Shown piece by piece: positions 9,334-16,529 of a stretch of DNA of 61,318 nt. The DNA is from Lysobacterales bacterium. GTDB taxonomy: Bacteria > Pseudomonadota > Gammaproteobacteria > Xanthomonadales > SZUA-5. A model generated the notes under the pieces. The model made no database searches, had not been told where the DNA came from, and saw only the letters and a program-made list of their open reading frames with translations. The translations under genes were made by a program, and so were the position numbers. The stretch covers positions 1 through 61,318 of the forward strand of contig JALHRS010000035.1 in assembly GCA_022841325.1 (NCBI GenBank). The letters run 5' to 3'. Positions within the stretch are counted from its first letter, which is position 1. Each line of letters begins with the position of its first letter.

Positions 9334-9352
9334 GTTGCAATCAGATTGCGCC
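9334..9352. promoter_or_regulatory. Palindrome in the lrp-phhA divergent region, candidate Lrp-family operator
   Basis: GCAATC-A-GATTGC is a perfect 6-bp inverted repeat centred on 9343, with a further matching pair at 9334/9352. It lies 30 bp upstream of the regulator start and 99 bp upstream of phhA. It is assigned by position and symmetry only. Confidence 0.45.
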
Positions 9353-9441
9353 AACAGCCGTTCACGGCGCAAGAAACGCAGGCCCGCTGCAGGCGCTTCG
9401 CGCTAAGCTAGGAGACTGAAACCAGCATCGGGAGGGATGTC

Positions 9442-10332
9442 ATGGAGCAGCCACGCCGGGTCGAGAGCCAGCTGACCGACAAGGGCTATGTGCCGGTCTA
9501 CACGACCACCGTCGTCGAGCAGCCCTGGGATGATTACACCGAGGCCGAACATCAGACCTGGGCGACCCTGTTCGAGCGCCAGATCGCGCTGTTGCCCGGC
9601 CGCGCCTGCGACGAGTTCTTCGACGGGCTCCGGCAGCTCGGCATGAACGCGCACGCGATTCCACGCTTCGCCGAGCTCAATCCCATCCTCAAGGAGCGGA
9701 CCGGCTGGCAGCTGATCGCAGTCGAGGGTCTGCTGCCGGAGGTGGCCTTCTTCGAGCATCTGGCCAATCGCCGTTTTCCGGTCACCTGGTGGATACGCAA
9801 GCCGGAACAGATCGACTACATCAGCGAGCCGGATCTGTTTCACGACCTCTTTGGCCATGTGCCGCTGTTGCTGCTGCCGGTGTTTGCCGACTACATGCAG
9901 GCCTATGGCGAGGGCGGCCTCAAGGCTGCGCGCTACGGCGACGAGCCGCTGACCGAACTGACGCGGCTGTACTGGTACACCGTCGAATTCGGCCTGATCA
10001 ACACCCCGGCGGGTCTGCGCATCTACGGTTCGGGCATCGTCTCCAGCAAGGGCGAAAGCCTGTACAGCCTGGAAAGCGCGGCTCCCAACCGCATCGGCTT
10101 TGACCTGAAACGAGTCATGCGCACCCGCTACCGGATAGACACCTTCCAGAAGACCTATTTCGTCATCGACAGCTTCGAGCAGCTGTTCCGATCCACGGTC
10201 GATCCGGATTTCGGACCGATCTACTACGATCTCAAGGGCGCCCCGGCTTTCCCCGCCGGCAGCGTGCAGCCGCAGGATCGGGTGTTCCAGAAAGGCACGG
10301 GCGAGGGCTGGCCGGCCGACGGCGACGTCTGA
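9442..10332 (+). CDS. phhA: Phenylalanine 4-monooxygenase
   Basis: A 296-aa non-haem iron, tetrahydropterin-dependent hydroxylase converting L-phenylalanine to L-tyrosine in the cytoplasm. The iron-binding motif HDLFGH supplies His134 and His139, and Glu182 lies in YTVEFGL, so the two-His one-carboxylate triad is intact. The spacing matches bacterial PhhA (Chromobacterium enzyme H138, H143, E184). GSGIVSSKGE and the C-terminal DSFEQL region are also family-typical. The start follows GGGAGGGA. No pterin dehydratase (phhB) is adjacent. The divergent Lrp-family gene is the likely regulator. Confidence 0.96.
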   Translation: MEQPRRVESQLTDKGYVPVYTTTVVEQPWDDYTEAEHQTWATLFERQIALLPGRACDEFFDGLRQLGMNAHAIPRFAELNPILKERTGWQLIAVEGLLPEVAFFEHLANRRFPVTWWIRKPEQIDYISEPDLFHDLFGHVPLLLLPVFADYMQAYGEGGLKAARYGDEPLTELTRLYWYTVEFGLINTPAGLRIYGSGIVSSKGESLYSLESAAPNRIGFDLKRVMRTRYRIDTFQKTYFVIDSFEQLFRSTVDPDFGPIYYDLKGAPAFPAGSVQPQDRVFQKGTGEGWPADGDV

Positions 10333-10352
10333 TTCCCGTCAAAAGGCCATCA

Positions 10353-10393
10353 TTGTCCGGACATTCCGATCAGCGGTAATATTGTCCGGACAA
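10353..10393 (+). promoter_or_regulatory. Twin TTGTCCGGACA palindromes over a candidate promoter
   Basis: TTGTCCGGACAT (10353-10364) and the perfect 12-bp palindrome TTGTCCGGACAA (10382-10393) lie 29 bp centre to centre, about three helical turns. TTGTCC (10353) could serve as a -35 box with TAATAT (10377-10382) as a -10 box at an 18-bp spacing, so each palindrome would overlap one promoter element. This looks like a cooperative repressor site for the downstream beta-helix gene; the regulator is unknown. Confidence 0.5.
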
Positions 10394-10438
10394 ACTTTCG
10401 GTGAGACTGCGCACCCCCGAAGTGAGCAGGAGCCATCG

Positions 10439-12178
10439 ATGATGAGCCATCGATCGATGCAGTGTCTGGCTGCAGGCATCGTCGCGCTGGTGCCGGTGCT
10501 GGCCATCGCCGGAGGCGCGCCGGCCAACGACAACTGGGCCAACCGCATCCAGATCAATCCGGCCACGCTGCAGATGGCGGGCGGATTCAGTGACAGCCAG
10601 CCGGACATAGCACTGGCCACCATCGAGAGTACCGATCCGATCCTCGCCTGCAAGAACGGTGACACCCAGCAACGCGGCAACACGGTCTGGTACGGCTTGA
10701 ATTTCGCGGCTCCAGGTCAGAATTTCCACGTCAACCTGAGTGCCCTCGGTTATGACGATATCGTCGCCATCTACACCGGCACACCGGGCAATTTTCGACC
10801 GCTGGTCGGCGCCTGCAACGACGACGGTGCCGGCGGTTTCGCCGCTGCACTGGCCGGCGTGCGCCTGGAAGGCGGCGTCGATTATTCGATCGTGGTGGCG
10901 CGTCCGGCCCAGAATCCCAATCCCGCCAGTCTCAGCTTCAACATCCGCTCGGCGCCCGTGTACAACGTGACCAAGACCGCCGACACCCTGGACGGCCAAT
11001 GCGATGCCGATTGCTCCCTGCGTGAAGCAATCAGCGCCGCCAATGCCGCCCCCGGCGCCGTGATCATTCCGGCTGGCGACTACACCCTCACCCGCATCGG
11101 CAGCGACAACAGCAACGTCAATGGCGATCTGGATCTGACCACCGGCATGGCCGTCTATGGCGCTGGCCGCGACAGCACGCGCGTGCTCGGCAATGGCGCC
11201 GAGCGGGTTTTCGATCTGGATCCGGGCAACACCCTCGGTCACACCTATGCCTTCAAGGATCTGTCGGTGCGCAACGGTGTCGCCGGTTTCACCTTTGGCG
11301 GCGGCATCAACGCCAGTTCCGGTGCCACCCCCGGCAACGAGCATCTGGCCGTGCAGCGGGTGGAACTCAGCAACAACAGCACGCAGCTGGCCGGTGGCGG
11401 CCTGCGGGCGAACGGGCCCACGGTGGTGATCGATTCGGTCATCAGCGGCAACACCGCGGCCAGCGATGGTGGCGGCCTGTCCTTTGGTGGAGACGCCAAC
11501 ACCCGCGTCGACGTCGCCTTCAGCACCCTCAACGGCAACAACTCGACCTCGGGCTTTTCCGGCGGCGGTGGCGGCATCTCCTCGACCTCGAACACCTTCA
11601 TCTACAACAGCACCATCTCCGGCAATCAGGCGCGCTTCAACGGCGGCGGCGTGCTCTCGACCACCGCCAGCGGCCGCGTCAACCTGATCAACGTGACCCT
11701 GGTCGGCAACCGCGCCGACAGTGACGGCAACGCCGCCGGTGTCGGCGGCGGCCTGCGCATGGAGGGCAACTTCGGGCTGGTTCAGAACAGTGCCTTCGCC
11801 GCCAATCTGGCGGGCAGTGGCAGCACTGTCGATGACTGCAGCAAGAGCGCCTCGCTGAGCAATATCACTCTCGCCTCCAATCATCTGGAGGCACCCAGCT
11901 CCAGTTGCGGATTCAGCAGCGGCAGCGGCGATGTGCTCGGTGTACCGGCGGGACTGGCGGCCCTGGCCGACAACGGCGGCGGCACCCGCACCCATCTGCC
12001 GCAGGCCGGCAGCGCGCTGATCGACACCGGCTCGGACCTGCTCTGCCTCGGCAGCGACCAGCGCGGCATCACCCGGCCCCAGGACGGCGACAACAGCGGC
12101 ACGGCGCAGTGCGACAAGGGTGCGGTGGAGGTCGAGTCGTCGGCGCCCGACTCGGTGTTCGCCAACGGCTTCGAATAG
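10439..12178 (+). CDS. Secreted right-handed beta-helix protein with CSLREAI motif and FANGFE tail
   Basis: The start at 10439 (ATGATG) is set by AGGAG six bases upstream. The product is 579 aa with a signal peptide ending near LAIAGGAP. After an N-terminal beta-sandwich (about residues 25-170, pre-peptidase-like) comes CSLREAISAAN at residue 192, which in many secreted bacterial proteins opens a parallel beta-helix. The coil has repeated Asn/Gly turns such as GGGLRANGPT, GGGGISSTSN and NLINVTLVGN. The C-terminus is VFANGFE, a tail shared by many Lysobacterales exoproteins. No catalytic residues can be assigned; a polysaccharide-binding or surface role is possible. Confidence 0.8.
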   Translation: MMSHRSMQCLAAGIVALVPVLAIAGGAPANDNWANRIQINPATLQMAGGFSDSQPDIALATIESTDPILACKNGDTQQRGNTVWYGLNFAAPGQNFHVNLSALGYDDIVAIYTGTPGNFRPLVGACNDDGAGGFAAALAGVRLEGGVDYSIVVARPAQNPNPASLSFNIRSAPVYNVTKTADTLDGQCDADCSLREAISAANAAPGAVIIPAGDYTLTRIGSDNSNVNGDLDLTTGMAVYGAGRDSTRVLGNGAERVFDLDPGNTLGHTYAFKDLSVRNGVAGFTFGGGINASSGATPGNEHLAVQRVELSNNSTQLAGGGLRANGPTVVIDSVISGNTAASDGGGLSFGGDANTRVDVAFSTLNGNNSTSGFSGGGGGISSTSNTFIYNSTISGNQARFNGGGVLSTTASGRVNLINVTLVGNRADSDGNAAGVGGGLRMEGNFGLVQNSAFAANLAGSGSTVDDCSKSASLSNITLASNHLEAPSSSCGFSSGSGDVLGVPAGLAALADNGGGTRTHLPQAGSALIDTGSDLLCLGSDQRGITRPQDGDNSGTAQCDKGAVEVESSAPDSVFANGFE

Positions 12179-12339
12179 GTGCGGCGGCGAGGGCGGGGGG
12201 CGGCGGCAGTCGGCAAGGGTGCCGGGAACGGGGCACGAGACAGGGGGCAGGGGGCGAGGGACCTGCCGCGCCACACGATCTGACCATGCCGCCGGCTTCT
12301 GTAGCCCGAAGTGCGCGCAGCGCTCTGCGGGCGGTGATG

Positions 12340-12675
12340 CAGAAGAGCCCCGGTGAGCCGCTGCGCGGCACACCAGGCTAAGCACAGCAGCGACAAGCGC
12401 CGGGGAGCCGCTGCGCGGCACCCTCGGCCTACGCGCACCAGGTGGGTTCTTGGCCAGCGCGTGGCTCTCCATGAACGTATGTCGCAAGTTCTTGATGCGT
12501 CATTGCGAGGAGCGCGCCTTCAGCCGCGAGCGCAGCGTGGCGGGACGAAGCAATCCAGGACAGCGCAGCACGCCCCTGGATTGCTTCCCCCGGATCAAGT
12601 CCGGGGTCGCAATGACGCCGGGGGTTCATGGCCCGTGGGCAGTGTCGGGCCGAAGCAGGTCGCTCGCAATGACGC
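12340..12675. repeat. GCCGCTGCGCGGCA elements and a CATTGCGAGG element
   Basis: Two copies of a GAGCCGCTGCGCGGCACNC module (12349-12384 and 12398-12438) are followed by a CGTCATTGCGAGG...AATGACG inverted element (12497-12620) with a partial second copy to 12675. The wider gap 12179-12809 also has GGGGGCAG remnants at 12241-12256. No gene is supported within it. Confidence 0.8.
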
Positions 12676-12809
12676 CAGTTCCAGGTCAGCCCGCAGTCCT
12701 GGGTGACACTGGCGGCTCTTCAGGAGACGCCCCTCGACGCCCCCGTTCACCGTATGTTGCGCTTCGGGCTGGCATTCCTGAACGCGAGTTCCCGGCACGC
12801 GTGGTCCTG

Positions 12810-14228
12810 ATGCACTCTGTCCCCCGGATTCTGGGCCGCCTGATCGGCAGCGGCGTCGTTGCACTCCTGTGCCTGTCAGCGCCAGCCCAAGCCGCCAGGG
12901 CCGATCTACTGGCCCTACTCGACGCCGCTGGTGCCGGCACCGGCTCGCAATACGTCAACTGCAGCGCAGCAGCCAGCGCGCCGAAGTCGGTACTGGAGTC
13001 GGCGGTTCAGTATCTGCCGGGCGCGCAGGACATGCTGGCCTGGCGGGTGCTGCAGACGTCGCGGGGCCCGTGCCTGCGTCTGGACTGGCCCTTGCAGATT
13101 GACTTGAGCCCACAGCAGGCGCAAGGCCTGCAGCGACTGGGCCTACCGCCGGCCGAACTGGCCGAGTATCTGAGGGCCAGTGCCTACCCGAGCGCGGATG
13201 TGCGCGCCGTGCGCGAACGCGAGCGCGATCCCTTGTGGCAGACGCGGCCACCGATCCGGCTGGCGGCGGACCGCCCCAGCCTGCCCTGGTGCCCGGTCAC
13301 GTTGCCGAGTCGCGAGTTGCTGCCCACGGCCCTGCCCGATCCGGTGGCGCCTCTGGCGCTGAGGGTGCGGCCGCATCGCTGCAACCCCGGCTCGCGGCCC
13401 ACCGCCGGCAGTGGGGTGCTGCTGTCGCCGGATCTGGCCATGACCGCGGCCCACGTCGTGCTGACCAGCGAAGGCGTGGTCTGCGACCGCTATCGCCTGG
13501 TGCCCGGCGGCCGCCGTTACTCCGATCCACCGGCGGCACCCTTCGGCACGGCCATGGTGTCGCGGGCCTTTCTCAGCGAGCGCGGTGGCTGGCATCGTGA
13601 GGCCGAAGCTCCGCCCGATCTCAACGAGCGTTTTGACGAGCGCACCGCCCACGATTTTGCCTTTCTGGTGCTCGACCAGTCGGCCGATCTGCCATCGGAT
13701 CTGGCCTGGCCGCGGCTGCGCTTCGGTGCCCCGCGATCGGCACCCGGTTTGCGGGTGCTGCGTGCCGGCTACGGCGTGATCGGTCCGGCCGGACGTATTG
13801 CGCCTGGCGCGGCCGTCAACCTGTTCGGGCAAAGCGCCTGTACACGCGGAGCCGAGCCCTTCCAGCGCTTTGCGCTGTGGATGTCTGCGGGCGCCAGCGG
13901 CGGACCGATCTGGCGCTGGCCGGCGGCCGGGCAGCCGCTGGAATTGCTGTCGCTGGCGGTGCGCATGGAGACCTTCAAGGACGAGCAGCACGAAACCCTC
14001 GGGCCGAGTTTCGATCAGACCGACTACCGGCGGCTGCTCGAGTTGCTGGCGCAGACCGCGCGCGAGCGGGCAACGCAACGCGCCACGGTCGAGCGGGAGT
14101 TGCAGCAGCCGACAGCCTCCCCGATTCGGAACGAGGCGCCGGCCGAGCGTCGCGAGACCGCCCGATCGAAGATCTACAAGCGTCAGGGCTGGCGCGTGAA
14201 GGACTGCCTGCGTTGTGGAGAGGGCTGA
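12810..14228 (+). CDS. Secreted trypsin-like serine protease
   Basis: 472 aa with a signal peptide ending near PAQAARA (residue 30). The trypsin-fold triad is visible: His215 in MTAAHVV, Asp282 in AHDFAFLVLD, and Ser363 in SAGASGGPIW. An N-terminal extension of about 180 residues with several Cys precedes the protease domain and may be a propeptide or binding module. The C-terminus (about residues 420-472) is basic and charged. The start is uncertain: no clear Shine-Dalgarno is seen, an in-frame GTG lies at 12801, and the frame stays open upstream through a repeat. The triad supports an active endopeptidase with an unknown target. Confidence 0.8.
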   Translation: MHSVPRILGRLIGSGVVALLCLSAPAQAARADLLALLDAAGAGTGSQYVNCSAAASAPKSVLESAVQYLPGAQDMLAWRVLQTSRGPCLRLDWPLQIDLSPQQAQGLQRLGLPPAELAEYLRASAYPSADVRAVRERERDPLWQTRPPIRLAADRPSLPWCPVTLPSRELLPTALPDPVAPLALRVRPHRCNPGSRPTAGSGVLLSPDLAMTAAHVVLTSEGVVCDRYRLVPGGRRYSDPPAAPFGTAMVSRAFLSERGGWHREAEAPPDLNERFDERTAHDFAFLVLDQSADLPSDLAWPRLRFGAPRSAPGLRVLRAGYGVIGPAGRIAPGAAVNLFGQSACTRGAEPFQRFALWMSAGASGGPIWRWPAAGQPLELLSLAVRMETFKDEQHETLGPSFDQTDYRRLLELLAQTARERATQRATVERELQQPTASPIRNEAPAERRETARSKIYKRQGWRVKDCLRCGEG

Positions 14229-14232
14229 GGCC

Positions 14233-15396
14233 TCAGCCCGCGCTCGCCACCCGATTGCGGCCCGCGGCCTTGGCCGCGTACAGCGCCTGATCGGCCCGCT
14301 GCAGCAGGGCCGCGAAATCCGGATCCCGTGACTGCCGGCTGGCCACGCCGATGGAGACGGTCAGGCGCACCGGTTCGGCTTTGCTCTCCAACGGCAACGG
14401 TGATTCATCGATGGCCTTACGCAATTGCTCCGCAATCTGCAGCGCCTCGGCCGGTTCCACATTGGCCAGCAAGCCGATGAACTCCTCGCCCCCCAGGCGA
14501 CCGGCACTGCCGAATCCGCTGCAGCTATGCGCCAGTTGCCTGGCAACGTGCTGGATGGCGCGGTCGCCGACGGCATGTCCATGGCGATCGTTGATCTGCT
14601 TGAAGTGATCGATGTCGACCACCATCAAGGCGGCATCGGCACCCGAAGCTGCGGCACCCGCAATCAGCGCTTCGCCCTTGGCGACCACCGTCCGGCGATT
14701 GGCCAGGCCGGTCAGATAGTCAGTGGACGCAGCGGACTCCCAGCGTCGGGTCAGACGTTGCGAACACATCAACAGAAAGGTGGTGGTGCCGATCACCGGG
14801 ATCACCGCCACCACCATGGGGGTCACCACGTTCAACCAGTTGCGCTGATCCAGCAGACCGGAGGGTGAGTCGGACACGCCAAGGAAATACAGCGCGCGCA
14901 GCATCATGAAGGTGGCAGCCACCGCAAACATCCCGGCCAGCACATTGCGACTGGAACCGCCGCGACGGTCGGCGGTCGAATACAGGGTCCGGATGCAACC
15001 CAACAACAACCAGAACCAGGCCAGTGAAACCATGGCCACCCGTAGCGGAAAGCTCTCATGGACCGCCACGAACCAGAAGATGGCGATGACACCCAGAAGC
15101 ACCGGCACCAGCATCCCAAAGTACTCGTCCAAGCCGTAGAACTGCCGCAGTGCGCGCCAGTAGCCGGCCAGGCCCAGCAGCAGAAGGCCGTTGGCCAGGG
15201 GCAGCACCAGGACCTTCGAAGCCTCGGTCTGCAGCGCCAGAAGAACGCAGCCACCCGCGTGCAGCAATGTGGCGATACGCCAGCTGACAGCGCTGGGGCG
15301 CAGATCTTCGGGCAGATCTCGTTGCACCAGGCCGAGGACCCCGCCGTTCAGCAGGATCATCAGCGCGGCCATCAATATCGCGGTTCCGGGGTCCAT
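14233..15396 (-). CDS. Membrane-bound diguanylate cyclase (GGDEF)
   Basis: 387 aa. Six or seven hydrophobic helices (about residues 5-212) form a membrane sensor, followed by a GGDEF domain with TDYLTGLANRR (225-235), DIDHFKQIND (261-270) and the active-site GGEEF at 302-306. The protein should make cyclic di-GMP at the inner membrane. The RxxD inhibitory site normally five residues before GGEEF is absent (FGSA there), so product inhibition through the I-site is not expected. The gene is convergent with the serine protease. The signal sensed by the membrane part is unknown. Confidence 0.92.
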   Translation of the reverse strand: MDPGTAILMAALMILLNGGVLGLVQRDLPEDLRPSAVSWRIATLLHAGGCVLLALQTEASKVLVLPLANGLLLLGLAGYWRALRQFYGLDEYFGMLVPVLLGVIAIFWFVAVHESFPLRVAMVSLAWFWLLLGCIRTLYSTADRRGGSSRNVLAGMFAVAATFMMLRALYFLGVSDSPSGLLDQRNWLNVVTPMVVAVIPVIGTTTFLLMCSQRLTRRWESAASTDYLTGLANRRTVVAKGEALIAGAAASGADAALMVVDIDHFKQINDRHGHAVGDRAIQHVARQLAHSCSGFGSAGRLGGEEFIGLLANVEPAEALQIAEQLRKAIDESPLPLESKAEPVRLTVSIGVASRQSRDPDFAALLQRADQALYAAKAAGRNRVASAG

Positions 15397-15539
15397 TGCC
15401 CTTGCTGTTCAGAACACCGGAGCCAAGTGCCGGACGGCCAGTGTATCCGCAGTTCGGCGCCGTGCAGCTACGCTTCGTGGCTTCTCGCATAAAGCATGAC
15501 AGTTGCGATACCCAGACAGCGAGCAACATCCGGCGCCGA

Positions 15540-16529
15540 TCAGCTCCGCAGTGCTGCCGCAATCTCTGCTGCGCCGTACCAGCGACCCGCAGGCGCCTCG
15601 CGCACCAGTCGAGCCAGCGCCAGGTTCTTCGGCGCCAGTTGCTGCACGCTGTCGGCGCAGCGCACCACCGCGCCGCAAAGATCGTCGATCTCGGTGGGGC
15701 GGCCGGCCAGACGATCGTCGTACATGGATGAGCGCGCCTCGGGGCTGATCTTCAGCATCCGCGCCGCCAGCGGCTTGAACAGCCAGGTCGGCAGTCGCAG
15801 CAAGCGTGGCAGCCAGCGCGGCGGCAGCGGGGTGACCTGAGCGACCGGTTCGGCCGCCCTGTCGAGGACGGCAAGGGCCTCCTGCTGCAGATCGGCCAAC
15901 AGGCAGCGGTAGCCCCGATCCAGCAGCTGCTGGCGCAACGGCAGGCCGCTCAGCGCATTCAGCGGGTTGTTGAGATTGAGCAGCAGCTTGCCCCATTGCA
16001 CCGCGCGCATGTCGCTGCGCAGATCCAGGGCCAGACCCGCTCTCTCACAGATCGCCAGCAGCGCCTCGGTGACCGGCGCGCGCTCGGCCATCAGCTGGCC
16101 ATCGCTGGTACGCCGGACCTGCCCTGGGGCGATCTGGACCACGTTGTAGGGCACCATGCCGGCCAAGGCCGCGAGGCCCGGTGCAGCGGCGCTGATGCGG
16201 GCGACATTGTCGACACCGTTCTGGAAACTCAGCACTGGCGTCGCCGCCGGCAGATGCCCGGCCAGATCAGCGGCGGCCTCCGCCGTGGCCGGGCCCTTGA
16301 CCGTGAGGATCACCAGATCCGGAATCGCCGGGGCTTCGGCCAGGGTGGCGCTCACCGTGAGCCTGATCGTGTGCACGCTGCCATCCAGATCCTGGACTTG
16401 CAGCGGCGCGGCCGCCAGCGCCGAGACCAGTGCCGGCCGGCCGATCAGATGCACCTCGGCGCCGCCGCGCACCAGCATGCCGCCGACGAACTGACCGATG
16501 GCGCCAGCGCCGTAGACCAGAATCTTCAT
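15540..16529 (-). CDS. Ketopantoate reductase-like NAD(P)H oxidoreductase
   Basis: 329 aa of the PanE/ApbA family. It has an N-terminal Rossmann motif GAGAIGQFVGGML, VKGPAT and FQNGVDN in the cofactor domain, a KLLLNLNNPLNAL segment with the catalytic-type Lys, and a late TEIDDLCGAV segment with the expected acidic residue. PanE reduces 2-dehydropantoate to pantoate with NADPH, but the family has many paralogues of other specificity. The ATG overlaps the stop of the upstream kinase gene by 4 bp (ATGA), an unusual pairing that argues against calling it the housekeeping panE without further evidence. Confidence 0.85.
   Translation of the reverse strand: MKILVYGAGAIGQFVGGMLVRGGAEVHLIGRPALVSALAAAPLQVQDLDGSVHTIRLTVSATLAEAPAIPDLVILTVKGPATAEAAADLAGHLPAATPVLSFQNGVDNVARISAAAPGLAALAGMVPYNVVQIAPGQVRRTSDGQLMAERAPVTEALLAICERAGLALDLRSDMRAVQWGKLLLNLNNPLNALSGLPLRQQLLDRGYRCLLADLQQEALAVLDRAAEPVAQVTPLPPRWLPRLLRLPTWLFKPLAARMLKISPEARSSMYDDRLAGRPTEIDDLCGAVVRCADSVQQLAPKNLALARLVREAPAGRWYGAAEIAAALRS

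Noticed and set aside
10370..12487. Open frame of 705 codons on the minus strand, opposite the beta-helix protein
   Set aside because: Shadow frame with an Ala/Gly/Val-rich product and no fold signature. It extends into repeat DNA.
12450..12809. N-terminal extension of the serine protease through the CATTGCGAGG repeat
   Set aside because: The frame is open by chance across the repeat. The signal peptide begins at 12810.
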